DNA from: Actinomycetota bacterium | GTDB taxonomy: Bacteria > Planctomycetota > Phycisphaerae > JAACET01 | Length of the DNA: 32,422 nucleotides | Direction of reading: 5' to 3' | Assembly (NCBI GenBank): GCA_011682385.1 | Contig: JAACET010000007.1 | Span: forward strand, 1 to 32,422 | Shown here: in pieces, positions 24,748 to 32,372 of the stretch | Layout of the letters: each line of letters opens with the position of its first letter | Position numbering within the stretch: the first letter of the stretch is position 1 | Program-made: the position numbers and the translations under genes | Notes under the pieces: model-generated | What the model saw: the letters and a program-made list of their open reading frames with translations, nothing else | Told to the model about the DNA's origin: nothing | The model's database searches: none

Positions 24748-25719
24748 ATGGCAGTTCCGGATACCAAAGAGAAATGGACAGGAAAAGTAAATACTCTCAC
24801 CCTCGGGGCCACTTCTGAGCAGGGCGGCACACGCACCAGCACCGTTACTATTGGCGGAGTTGGTTGCCTGCCGAGCCTGGAATTCGAAGGTCCCAAAGGC
24901 AACCGCCCAGCCATTGCTGTGGAGGTTTGGGACGGCGATGGCGAAGCTATGCCGGCCCCTTTGCGACAGGTCTACGGTGATTCGCTCAAGAACGTGGCCG
25001 ACTGGGCCAAGAAGGCTGTTGAATTCGGCGCCGAGATGATCTGCCTGAAGTTGCAGGGAACACATCCCGATGCGGGCGACCGCTCCGCTGAGCAGGCCTG
25101 TGATGACGTCAAAGCCGTCCTTGGGGCCGTGGGCGTACCGTTGATTGTCTGGGGCAGCGGAGTCAATGATAAAGACAATGAGGTCCTGCCCCGTTGTTGC
25201 CAGGCAGCCAGTGGCGAGAACTGCCTTTTTGGAAGTATCACCGAGAAGAACTATCGCACCTTGGTGGCTGCCTGTCTGGCTGATAAGCACAAGCTGTTGG
25301 CCGAGTCCCCTTTGGACATCAATATCGCCAAGCAGGTGAACATCCTTGCTTCGGATGTTGGCTTTGCCCTGGAAGACCTGGTGGTCTTTCCCACTACAGC
25401 CTCGTTAGGCTATGGTCTGGAATACGTCTATTCTATAATGGAGCGTGGTCGGTTGGCCGCTTTGACCGGCGATAAGCTGCTCCAACAGCCGGTGCTCTGC
25501 AACATTGGTTTTGAGGCCTGGCGAGCCAAAGAGGCCCGAGGCACAGACGAGGAAGTGCCCGGCTTCGGACCGGCCGAGAAGCGTGGCCCATTGTGGGAGG
25601 CTGCTACAGCCACCAATCTCTTCCAGGCCGGGGCGGACATCTTTGTCATGCGCCATCCCGAGGCGATTAGAATGGTCAGCGAGTCACTTGACGAGTACTA
25701 TGGGCCCAAAGGTAGCTAA
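24748..25719 (+). CDS. acsD: Corrinoid iron-sulfur protein small (delta) subunit
   Basis: This 323-aa TIM-barrel protein of the AcsD/CdhD family starts WTGKVNTLTLGATSEQGGTRTSTVTIGG, a highly conserved opening of the delta subunit. It forms the heterodimer with AcsC that holds and shields the cobalamin cofactor. The length agrees with bacterial AcsD. Ribosome binding is strong: AAGGAG lies 9 bases before the ATG. It is 31 bases downstream of cooC and 22 upstream of acsE. Confidence 0.95.
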   Translation: MAVPDTKEKWTGKVNTLTLGATSEQGGTRTSTVTIGGVGCLPSLEFEGPKGNRPAIAVEVWDGDGEAMPAPLRQVYGDSLKNVADWAKKAVEFGAEMICLKLQGTHPDAGDRSAEQACDDVKAVLGAVGVPLIVWGSGVNDKDNEVLPRCCQAASGENCLFGSITEKNYRTLVAACLADKHKLLAESPLDINIAKQVNILASDVGFALEDLVVFPTTASLGYGLEYVYSIMERGRLAALTGDKLLQQPVLCNIGFEAWRAKEARGTDEEVPGFGPAEKRGPLWEAATATNLFQAGADIFVMRHPEAIRMVSESLDEYYGPKGS

Positions 25720-25741
25720 TGCCCGCTAAGGAGGATCAAGA

Positions 25742-26530
25742 ATGTATGTCATCGGTGAGTTGATTAATGGAATGTTTTCCAATGTCAAAAAGGCCATCCA
25801 GGATAAGGACGGTCAGGTTATACAGGACTTGGCCAAAGCTCAGGCAGACGCTGGTGCCACCGCCCTGGATGTCAATGTAGGTCCAGCCACGCGCGACGCC
25901 GTCTGGGGTCTGCTCTGGCTCGTGGAGAATATCCGCAAGGTCAGTGATATCCCCGTGGCTATCGACAATGCCAAGTGGGATATCATGAAGGAGGTCATCC
26001 CCCAGGTACCGGGTGATAAGATTATCAACTCCTCTAAGGCTGACGAAGATCTTCTGGATAAGTATGTCCCCTTGGCTGCGGAGAATAATGCCGCGCTGAT
26101 TGCTCTGACCATCGACCAAAGCGGTGTTCCCAATGACGTGGATCGCCGGGTGGAGATGGCCGCTACTATTCTCACCAAGTGTGCCGAGCATGGCCTGGAT
26201 ATGGATAAGCTCTTTATAGACCCCATTATTCTGCCGGTAAACGTAGCCGGCCAACAGGCCATGAATGTCCTGCGTTCGCTGGAGCAGATGAAGATGCTCA
26301 GCGACCCTGCCCCGCATTTTTTGTTGGGCTTATCCAATCTCTCGCAGAACTGTGCCAACCGCAGCTTGATTAACCGCACTTACCTGGCCATGGCCAGAGG
26401 AGCTGGCCTGGATGCCGCCATCCTGGATCCGCTGGACACTGAGCTGATGGATGTGGCTATTACCACTGATTTGCTCTGCGGCAAGGCTATTTATTGTGAT
26501 TCATTCTTGGAGGCTGCCCGGTCCAAGTGA
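25742..26530 (+). CDS. acsE: Methyltetrahydrofolate:corrinoid protein methyltransferase
   Basis: This 262-aa pterin-binding TIM barrel (MeTr, DHPS-like fold) moves the methyl group from CH3-tetrahydrofolate to the Co(I) corrinoid protein. ALDVNVGPATRD near residue 40 is the conserved pterin-binding strand, and GLSNLSQNCANRSLINRTYLAMA is a typical late motif. The length is standard. It has the strongest Shine-Dalgarno in the cluster (AAGGAGG, 7 bases before the ATG). It marks the junction of the methyl and carbonyl branches and implies a tetrahydrofolate methyl branch encoded elsewhere. Confidence 0.96.
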   Translation: MYVIGELINGMFSNVKKAIQDKDGQVIQDLAKAQADAGATALDVNVGPATRDAVWGLLWLVENIRKVSDIPVAIDNAKWDIMKEVIPQVPGDKIINSSKADEDLLDKYVPLAAENNAALIALTIDQSGVPNDVDRRVEMAATILTKCAEHGLDMDKLFIDPIILPVNVAGQQAMNVLRSLEQMKMLSDPAPHFLLGLSNLSQNCANRSLINRTYLAMARGAGLDAAILDPLDTELMDVAITTDLLCGKAIYCDSFLEAARSK

Positions 26531-26574
26531 TCGGATGCAGACGCCGGTGCGTACTCCTGAGAGGCTAGACAATT

Positions 26575-26907
26575 ATGGATCTGAATTGTCCCGGACGTAA
26601 GCACGGTGTTCCGTCGGAATCGACCGTGAGGCGTTGCCCCAACTGCGGAAAAGAGGTCGAGATTTTTGCCGATGAGGTCTCTGTCCGCTGTCACTGTGGA
26701 ACCAATGTCTATACCGAGGAGCCGCCGGCCTGCACCAAGTGGTGTCCCTCAGCCGATTTGTGCCTGGGCAAGACTACAAATCTGGATCAGTTACACTTAA
26801 AGCTCAGCGAGTCCGAGCGGCAAGAGGCCAAAGAATGCGTCGAGCGCATCGGCAAGATGATCGCCCGGGCTAAGAAACAACCTCAAGATCATGGCTCGAC
26901 AGAATAA
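26575..26907 (+). CDS. Small zinc-ribbon protein of the CODH/ACS cluster
   Basis: This 110-aa protein has a CPNCG...CHCG zinc-ribbon (about residues 20-41), then a second Cys cluster PPACTKWCPSADLCLG (about 51-65) that could bind metal or an Fe-S centre. A charged helical C-terminus follows. It begins 44 bases after acsE, and its end overlaps the next gene by 17 bases. No defined function is known to me. Its position suggests an assembly or metal-handling accessory for CODH/ACS (inference). Confidence 0.8.
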   Translation: MDLNCPGRKHGVPSESTVRRCPNCGKEVEIFADEVSVRCHCGTNVYTEEPPACTKWCPSADLCLGKTTNLDQLHLKLSESERQEAKECVERIGKMIARAKKQPQDHGSTE

Positions 26908-27544
26908 TACCCGCGAGTTGATTGAGGCGGTTCTGCGGGGTGAAAGTCCTCAGAGTTGCTACCAACAGGCCTTTGAGTTGGCCTTGGCTAACGCCCGCAA
27001 GGTATGCCCCAGCGATTTGGCTCGGCTCGGTGTGGTCTGCGAATCACCTGATGGACTTATCATCCCCGTGTTGGCAGATGCGTTCCACGTTGATCTGGCA
27101 GCAAGCAAGGTCACAGATCCTTCGGGCCAAGACGTTCACGTGTACTGGGCTGTTCTGGCCCTGCACTATCTGCTGGGCAAACCTGCTGTCGAGCCTCTCG
27201 ACCGTTACGTCTCCTTCATGGAGGTACCCCATGCTCGCGGCTATGCCAAGCCATATCAGAGTCGAGTCATCCAGCGTTTCCTGCATACGGTCGGACGCGC
27301 TGAATCGGCTTTCAGTTCCGCAGCACGGGCCCTAGCCGCTGAGCCGATCCGGATGGGGGATCTCGCCTATGAGTTTGCGGTTTTTCCCAGGGCACACATG
27401 CGGATCATCCGGTATCGCGGTGACGACGAAATCGCCCCGGGAGTAAGCGTTCTATACGACCAGGATATTGTTGACATCTTCTGCGTGGAAGACATAGTAG
27501 TAATGTCGGGCGAGTTAATCGGAGCCCTGTGCAGGCAGTCTTGA
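26891..27544 (+). CDS. DUF3786-like protein of the CODH/ACS cluster
   Basis: This 217-aa soluble protein overlaps the end of the zinc-ribbon gene by 17 bases, indicating coupled translation. The opening (CYQQAFELALANARKVCPSDLARLG) and the end (GVSVLYDQDIVDIFCVEDIVVMSGELIGAL) resemble the DUF3786 family seen near corrinoid and CODH/ACS genes in anaerobes. That assignment is from memory of family style, not from a search. No catalytic motif was found. It may assist corrinoid or iron-sulfur handling. The start ATG is weakly supported by upstream AAGATC. Confidence 0.65.
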   Translation: MARQNNTRELIEAVLRGESPQSCYQQAFELALANARKVCPSDLARLGVVCESPDGLIIPVLADAFHVDLAASKVTDPSGQDVHVYWAVLALHYLLGKPAVEPLDRYVSFMEVPHARGYAKPYQSRVIQRFLHTVGRAESAFSSAARALAAEPIRMGDLAYEFAVFPRAHMRIIRYRGDDEIAPGVSVLYDQDIVDIFCVEDIVVMSGELIGALCRQS

Positions 27545-27561
27545 TCTTAGAGGGAAGCTAA

Positions 27562-28653
27562 GTGAAGCCATTATATATTAGTGCCACCGGCCAGAATGTA
27601 GGCAAGACGACTGTGATTCTGGGATTATTCGCCGAGATGTGCCGTCGCGGCACCAGGCCCGGATACATCAAACCGGTTGGTCAGCGATGGAACGAGCAGG
27701 ATGGTGTCCGCGCCGATGAGGATGCTTTTCTCCTTCGCGACGTGCTGGACAGTTCTGAGGCCCTACAGTCAATGAGTCCGGTCACTATACCCAGGGGATT
27801 CGTTGACAAGTACATAATGACTCGTGATCAACATCACCTGCAGAAGAAGGTCTGTCAGGCACTGAAAAGGATGTTTTGCACCTACAAAGAATTGCTCATC
27901 GAAGGCACGGGGCACGCGGGTGTGGGCTCCTGTATAGATTTATCGAACGCCGAGGTAGCCAGGTTGATCGGAGCTCGGGTGGTTATCATTTCCGGCGGAG
28001 GCATCGGCAAAGTTATCGACGAGATCACTCTCAACCGCTGCCTGTTCGAATCTCGCGGGGTGGAGGTGGTTGGAGCCATCCTTAACAAGGTTACGCCTGA
28101 CAAACAGGATCGCGTTCGGAAGGTCGTGGGACAGGGACTGGCCAACTTGGGCACGCGCCTGTTGGGGGTTATTCCCTACGACCGCAGACTTACTGTGCCG
28201 ACCGTCGGCCAAATCGCCACCATGCTTAAATGTGATGTGATCTCCGGCAAGGAGCTATTGGACAGCCGGGTGGAGAATACTGTTGTCGGCGCTATGGAAC
28301 CGCAGAATATGGTCCGCCACATCGCGGAGAATACTCTGGTTATTACTCCTGGCGACCGCATCGACAATATTCTGGTATCTATTACCTTCCATTTGAATCG
28401 AATCCAGGAGAAGTTCAGCATTGCCGGGTTGGTACTCACCGGAGGATTGGTACCACACTTTACCGTAATGGACCTGTTGCGGCGCAGCGGTCTGCCGGCT
28501 CTGCTCTGCCAGGAAGACACCTACGCTACTTCCTCGCGCATTCGGCAGATGGTTTTCAAAATCCGTTCTAAGGATTCAGACAAAATTGCCACCGCTCAGG
28601 AACTGGTGCTCAAGCACGTTGATCTGGACGGCCTGCTGGGCTTGCCGAGCTAG
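27562..28653 (+). CDS. P-loop (BioD/CobQ-like) and DRTGG-domain protein
   Basis: This 363-aa protein opens with LYISATGQNVGKTTVILGLF, a dethiobiotin-synthetase-type P-loop (AAA_26). It then has LIEGTGHAG, a Walker-B-like region, and from about residue 215 a DRTGG-like domain (LVITPGDRIDNILVSI...GLVLTGG). The same pair forms the N-terminal regulatory half of long phosphotransacetylases, but the catalytic PTA domain is missing. It may sense a nucleotide or acetyl-CoA/acetyl phosphate status, or be a structural accessory (inference). The GTG start follows AGAGGGAAG. It is the last gene in line with the CODH/ACS cluster, 17 bases after the DUF3786-like gene. Confidence 0.8.
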   Translation: MKPLYISATGQNVGKTTVILGLFAEMCRRGTRPGYIKPVGQRWNEQDGVRADEDAFLLRDVLDSSEALQSMSPVTIPRGFVDKYIMTRDQHHLQKKVCQALKRMFCTYKELLIEGTGHAGVGSCIDLSNAEVARLIGARVVIISGGGIGKVIDEITLNRCLFESRGVEVVGAILNKVTPDKQDRVRKVVGQGLANLGTRLLGVIPYDRRLTVPTVGQIATMLKCDVISGKELLDSRVENTVVGAMEPQNMVRHIAENTLVITPGDRIDNILVSITFHLNRIQEKFSIAGLVLTGGLVPHFTVMDLLRRSGLPALLCQEDTYATSSRIRQMVFKIRSKDSDKIATAQELVLKHVDLDGLLGLPS

Positions 28654-28713
28654 CACAGTCGGTAAGCCAGCGCATCAGGATTGTATCCACTGAGTCCTTC
28701 TGTTGACTAATCC

Positions 28714-28741
28714 TTGCACAAACTGCCTTTGAACCGATAAT
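28714..28741 (+). promoter_or_regulatory. Candidate sigma-70-like promoter for miaB
   Basis: TTGCAC (28714-28719) and GATAAT (28736-28741, 5/6 to consensus) are 16 bases apart in the 139-base gap before miaB. The -35 is weak. No terminator for the CODH/ACS cluster was recognised in the same gap, so read-through into miaB is possible. Confidence 0.35.
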
Positions 28742-28792
28742 GGCTCCAGCTATGGTTGAATTCAGCAGAGGACCCGGGGTTTTTTCGCTCAA

Positions 28793-30199
28793 ATGTCTTT
28801 GCAAGTGCACATAACCACGTTCGGCTGTCAGATGAATAAGCTCGACAGCGAGCTTGTAGCCAATGAGCTTATCAGCCAAGGCTTCGAGCTTTGCCGGGAC
28901 AACGGCCAAGCCGATGTTGTTATTTTCAACACTTGCTCAGTCCGCCAACATGCTGAAAACCGCGTACTCACTTGTTTAGGTAGGCTGGGCCGGCAAAAAG
29001 CCAGCCACCCCGGCCTAATAACCGTGCTTATTGGCTGCATGGCCCAACGGCAAGGAACGGAGCTAATCGAGCGTTTTGCTGACTTGGACATTGTCTGCGG
29101 CCCCGGCGAACTCCATCGGCTCAGCGGACTTATAAACAAGGCCCGTGACGGCGCTGGTCGGCAGCTTGCCCTTACCGACCGATTACGTGCCCGTCGAACT
29201 GTGCCGACTGAGCTGGAAGATATGGATACCCGCCACCGGCTCAGCCAAATCACTTCATCAGCTCAGGCTTATGTGCGTGCCACGCGAGGTTGTGACAACT
29301 TTTGCTCCTATTGCATTGTGCCCAGTGTCCGCGGCCCGGAGATATCTCGCCCTCCGGCAAGCATTTTGGCCGAGGTTGAGAATCTGGTCGCCGCCGGATG
29401 TATCGAGATCACTTTGTTGGGCCAAACCGTCAATGGCTATCGCTATTGTGCCGATGGCCCAGAGACTGATTTTGCTGAGTTGCTGCGAATGGTTAGTGCG
29501 ATCAGCGGGCTAAAAAGGCTTCGTTTTGTTACTAGTTATCCTCGAGGTTTTTCCGACGATGTATTTTACGCCATGGCCGAGGCACCTGTGATTTGTGAAT
29601 ATCTGCACCTTCCCGCTCAATCCGGCTCAGACCGCATCCTGTCCGCTATGAAGCGCTCCTACACTTCAGCCGAGTATCTGGACCTGATCGAGCGAGGCCG
29701 GACCATCGTTCCGAATTTGTCCATTGCCGGCGATTTCATTGTGGGTTTCCCTGGCGAGACCGAGGAGGATTTTCAGGACACCGTCCGCCTGGTCAAGGCT
29801 GTCCGCTATAAGAATTGCTTTGTCTTCAAATACTCACCCCGGCCGGGTACGGTTGCAGCCCGCCGATTGACGGACGATGTGCCTGCGGAGGTCAAACGCC
29901 GCCGCAACAACGAGCTGTTGGCCGTCCAGGAAGAAATCTCGCTAGATTTGCATCGTGAGTTTATTGGCCAAAAAGTGGAAATTCTGGTTGAGGGGCCTAG
30001 TAAAGCATCCTATAAGGAACGCCCGGAACACCGGAACCAGCTTACCGGCCGAACGCGTGGCGATAACATCGTGGTCTTTGACGCCCCAGGACAAGTTGAG
30101 CAGCTCACCGGCACTTTGGTCGACGTAATTATCCGAGATGCATCAGCCTTGACCCTATTTGGCGAGTTACCCTCGACCTTGCCGAATGCCCGTCAGTAG
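28793..30199 (+). CDS. miaB: tRNA-2-methylthio-N6-dimethylallyladenosine synthase
   Basis: This 468-aa radical-SAM methylthiotransferase modifies i6A37 of tRNAs reading UNN codons. The N-terminal UPF0004 domain has Cys in FGCQMNKLDSE, NTCSVRQHAENR and GCMAQRQG, which bind the auxiliary 4Fe-4S cluster. The radical-SAM motif is RGCDNFCSYCIVP (CxxxCxxC). A TRAM domain ends the protein. The SVRxxAE and NFCSYC signatures favour MiaB over RimO or MtaB. The start is ATG 28793 with no clear Shine-Dalgarno. The 3' end overlaps the convergent VanZ-like gene by 33 bases. It is a housekeeping gene, probably not functionally tied to the preceding cluster. Confidence 0.93.
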   Translation: MSLQVHITTFGCQMNKLDSELVANELISQGFELCRDNGQADVVIFNTCSVRQHAENRVLTCLGRLGRQKASHPGLITVLIGCMAQRQGTELIERFADLDIVCGPGELHRLSGLINKARDGAGRQLALTDRLRARRTVPTELEDMDTRHRLSQITSSAQAYVRATRGCDNFCSYCIVPSVRGPEISRPPASILAEVENLVAAGCIEITLLGQTVNGYRYCADGPETDFAELLRMVSAISGLKRLRFVTSYPRGFSDDVFYAMAEAPVICEYLHLPAQSGSDRILSAMKRSYTSAEYLDLIERGRTIVPNLSIAGDFIVGFPGETEEDFQDTVRLVKAVRYKNCFVFKYSPRPGTVAARRLTDDVPAEVKRRRNNELLAVQEEISLDLHREFIGQKVEILVEGPSKASYKERPEHRNQLTGRTRGDNIVVFDAPGQVEQLTGTLVDVIIRDASALTLFGELPSTLPNARQ

Positions 30200-30595
30200 C
30201 CTCAACAAGCCAACACATAATAGACAAGCAGACATATCGACAGTCCAGTCGATGATGTTGCCGGATCTGCCCTGGATAAAAGATTGTACAAACTCATCGA
30301 GTGCCGCATAAGCCGCGATCGCTCCCACCAGTAGCCACGTTTTCTTCGATCGCAAATGAGTATTGTGACCCAATCCAGCGTTTAGGAAAACCAATAAGGT
30401 GAGTACGAAATAGGCTCCCAGGTGTACGCCCACACCGGAGACGGTAACATTTTTCGGTACATAGTCCTTGGGAATATGGCTGATAATGAAGATTGTCGGC
30501 CAATACACACACAGCCCAACCAGGGCCAGTCTGGACCTCTGGCCGGTGCGATGCTTTTGGGGCGGGCCCAGCTCAGCCTTGGACACTTTGGTCAT
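30167..30595 (-). CDS. VanZ-like membrane protein
   Basis: This 142-aa protein has about four membrane segments: YWPTIFIISHIP, VHLGAYFVLTLLVFL, WLLVGAIAAYAAL and MSACLLCVGLLRLL. The motif ALDEFVQSFIQGRSGNIIDWTVD matches the VanZ family core (DE.Q...GR...D...D). VanZ proteins modulate teicoplanin or lipopeptide sensitivity in Gram-positives; in other bacteria the role is unknown. Its start lies inside the last 23 bases of the parA-like gene, so the two are translationally coupled. It overlaps miaB tail-to-tail. Confidence 0.82.
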   Translation of the reverse strand: MTKVSKAELGPPQKHRTGQRSRLALVGLCVYWPTIFIISHIPKDYVPKNVTVSGVGVHLGAYFVLTLLVFLNAGLGHNTHLRSKKTWLLVGAIAAYAALDEFVQSFIQGRSGNIIDWTVDMSACLLCVGLLRLLTGIRQGRG

Positions 30596-31697
30596 CTGTA
30601 TAGGTCTCGGGGTCTTGGAAGTGATGTTGAGGTTCGCTGGGCGGGATTTGCTCTGCTGGCTCTATATTTTGGGCTGAACTGCTTGCGGCTGGAAACACCT
30701 CAGGCGTATCTTCAGTAAGGTCCGCTGCCTCTGCTGGAACGGTTGTTACCTCGGATACACTTGGCTCAGCGGGGGCAAGTGGTTCGACATTCTCGCCTAA
30801 TACTATCGTTTCGGTTTCTTGCGTTTGGTCCGGATTGACAGCCTCACTGGCCTGGACATCGGATACTTGAGATACTTCTGCCGACGGCTCTTCTTCGGCC
30901 GATCGTACCCCCCACCAGATGAGTAGCTCCTGGGCCAGTGCCTCGTAGTCTTCAGCTCCATGGCAGGACGGTGAGTATTCGAATATGGTTTGGCCATGAC
31001 CTGGTGCCTCGGCCAGCCTGATGTTTCGGCGGATAGGTGTGTTGAAAATGCGAGACCCTTGCCACAGGGATTTAAGCGGGTGTTCACTCTTGAAGAACCT
31101 AGCCACTTCCTTGGACACCTCGTCGCACAGTGCTGTCCGGGAATCGTAGAGGCACAGCAACACGCCGGTGATGGATAGATCGGCATTGATCCGGCGTTGG
31201 ACAAGGTTGACTGTCTCAAGTAATTTACCCAGTCCTTGCAGAGCCAGAAAATGTGGCTGCAGTGCGATGAAGACTTCACGTACTGCCGATAGGGCATTAA
31301 TAGTCAGCAGGCCCAAGCTGGGCGGGCAATCGATCAGCAACACGTCGAAGAGTTCTTTGGCCGGATACAGGGCATCGCGGAGCAGTATTTCCCGGCCGAC
31401 CACCCCAACCAGTTCGACTTCCGCACCCGCTAAGTCGATCTCAGCCGACACCAGGTCCATATTAGGCCGAACCGTGCGGAGACATTCTTGGAGACTTGCC
31501 GAACCTCCCAGTAACTCGTAGACGCTGGGTTTGGCTTTGCCGGGCTCGAGCCCCATATGTATAGTCAAATTAGCCTGGGGGTCCAGGTCTATCAGACAGA
31601 CTCGCTGACCGGCCCTGGCCAGAGCTGCTCCCAGGTTTACAGTCGTGGTGGTTTTGCCGACCCCACCCTTCTGATTGGTAATGGCTATGCTTCGCAA
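30573..31697 (-). CDS. parA: ParA/Soj-type ATPase with long acidic C-terminal tail
   Basis: This 374-aa protein has a normal ParA/MinD-type ATPase in residues 1-263: deviant Walker A KGGVGKTTT (about 10-18), switch I DLDPQANLT, and Walker B VLLIDCPPSLG. ParA proteins drive chromosome or cargo positioning by ATP-dependent nonspecific DNA binding. The final 111 residues are Glu/Asp/Pro/Ser/Thr-rich, contain a single Arg and no Lys, and look disordered. This extension is unusual for the family. No parB gene follows; a VanZ-like gene does. The start is TTG, supported by AAGGAG 10 bases upstream and a strong promoter. Confidence 0.9.
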   Translation of the reverse strand: MRSIAITNQKGGVGKTTTTVNLGAALARAGQRVCLIDLDPQANLTIHMGLEPGKAKPSVYELLGGSASLQECLRTVRPNMDLVSAEIDLAGAEVELVGVVGREILLRDALYPAKELFDVLLIDCPPSLGLLTINALSAVREVFIALQPHFLALQGLGKLLETVNLVQRRINADLSITGVLLCLYDSRTALCDEVSKEVARFFKSEHPLKSLWQGSRIFNTPIRRNIRLAEAPGHGQTIFEYSPSCHGAEDYEALAQELLIWWGVRSAEEEPSAEVSQVSDVQASEAVNPDQTQETETIVLGENVEPLAPAEPSVSEVTTVPAEAADLTEDTPEVFPAASSSAQNIEPAEQIPPSEPQHHFQDPETYTDDQSVQG

Positions 31698-31736
31698 GTT
31701 ATTGAAGCTCCTTCTCCGGACATGACAACAGGCTGG

Positions 31737-31765
31737 ATTATAAGGCCGGGCCCACTTGAAGGCAA
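31737..31765 (-). promoter_or_regulatory. Sigma-70-type promoter of the parA-vanZ pair
   Basis: On the minus strand TTGCCT (31760-31765) and a perfect TATAAT (31737-31742) are exactly 17 bases apart. The start would be near 31730, about 33 bases before the TTG start of parA. It supports that TTG start over any longer reading. Confidence 0.65.
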
Positions 31766-31978
31766 GGCTCTGCCCAGCCGACTGCTGTCCCCTTCCGCCT
31801 CAGGTGTGCTAAGCCGCTGGGCCCCATCCTGTTACGGCACCTGCCGAGCTCGGTTCTCCGACAATCCGGATATCTGCCATCTGTGTGTCGGATACAGCCT
31901 GGACCTTCGCAGCCGGCCGCAGTAGAGCGGGTTATTCGGATAGGCTCTAAGTGCAGCGGGCTTCTTTTGCCGGCGCAC

Positions 31979-32023
31979 AAAAAAAGAACGGAAGGTTTCG
32001 CCGTGGCTTGAAACCTCCCGTTC
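31979..32023 (-). terminator. Strong intrinsic terminator (minus strand)
   Basis: A 14-bp stem (31986-31999 with 32010-32023, one mismatch) encloses a 10-base loop. On the minus strand it is followed by seven T (31979-31985 are A on plus). It ends the transcript of the lysine-rich gene before the parA promoter, separating the two units. Confidence 0.82.
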
Positions 32024-32047
32024 CACAACTCAGAATGCCGCTTCGTT

Positions 32048-32109
32048 TTTGCCGTGGCGGCAAAGCTGTGTCCCCGATCCTTCGGGAACTTGCTCGCTAC
32101 TCAGCGAGC
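32048..32109 (-). other. Stem-loops in the 3' region of the H1-like transcript
   Basis: TTTGCCG-TGG-CGGCAAA (32048-32064) and GCTCGCT-ACTC-AGCGAGC (32092-32109) are perfect 7-bp hairpins, with a shorter CCCG/CGGG pairing between them. They lie between the stop codon and the terminator. They may stabilise the mRNA or form a small RNA derived from the 3' end. Confidence 0.4.
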
Positions 32110-32118
32110 TACGACAAA

Positions 32119-32247
32119 CTACTTCTTACGTTTCTTCTTGGCTTTCTTTTTAGCTTTCTTCTTGGCTGTTTTCTTCTTAGCTGGTTTCCTCTTGGCTGTT
32201 TTTTTCTTAGCTGTTTTCTTTTTAGCAGCTTTCTTTCTCTTTGCCAT
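32119..32247 (-). CDS. 42-aa lysine-rich histone-H1-like DNA-binding peptide
   Basis: This gene is too short for the ORF track. The minus-strand reading begins MAKRKKAAKKKTAKKK and ends KKKRKK before TAG. Of 42 residues, 25 are Lys, 3 Arg and 9 Ala, in AKKK/TAKKK repeats like the C-terminal tails of histone H1 and of bacterial H1-like (Hc1/AlgP/KfrB-tail) proteins. A near-perfect Shine-Dalgarno (AAGGAGGTGA) lies 6 bases before the ATG, and an intrinsic terminator follows, so this is a real unit rather than a low-complexity accident. It probably binds nucleic acid by charge alone. There is no globular domain. The plus-strand ORFs over it are shadows. Confidence 0.82.
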   Translation of the reverse strand: MAKRKKAAKKKTAKKKTAKRKPAKKKTAKKKAKKKAKKKRKK

Positions 32248-32289
32248 TACACATCACCTCCTTTCTTAAATATGAATGCTAGGGGCGTC

Positions 32290-32336
32290 AAAAAAGGCTG
32301 TCAAACCTTTTTTTCAAAAAAAGTAAACTTTTTTTT
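32290..32336. terminator. Tandem A/T-tract hairpins, possible bidirectional terminator
   Basis: AAAAAAGG-N8-CCTTTTTT (32290-32313) and AAAAAAAG-TAAA-CTTTTTTT (32316-32336) are consecutive hairpins with A-runs 5' and T-runs 3' on both strands. They lie just upstream of the H1-like gene and could end a minus-strand transcript entering from the right, or a plus-strand one. Stems are AT-rich and therefore weak. Confidence 0.4.
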
Positions 32337-32372
32337 CGACACTTCTCAGTATCCGCTTTCATATGAACCTGC

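Larger units (their letters stand above)
31698..32118. other. 421-bp spacer between parA and the H1-like gene
   Basis: No credible gene was recognised. The region contains the parA promoter at its left end. At its right end are several hairpins that form the 3' region of the H1-like transcript, ending in an intrinsic terminator. ORFs listed here in the track have no Shine-Dalgarno or family-like composition. Confidence 0.55.

Noticed and set aside
31738-32028. 96-aa minus-strand ORF upstream of parA
   Set aside because: Its start lies within a few bases of the terminator stem of the H1-like gene, it spans the parA promoter and has no Shine-Dalgarno.
32265-32295. TTGACG with TAAGAA at 17 bases as a promoter for the H1-like gene
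   Set aside because: The predicted start would fall inside the Shine-Dalgarno, leaving no usable leader.
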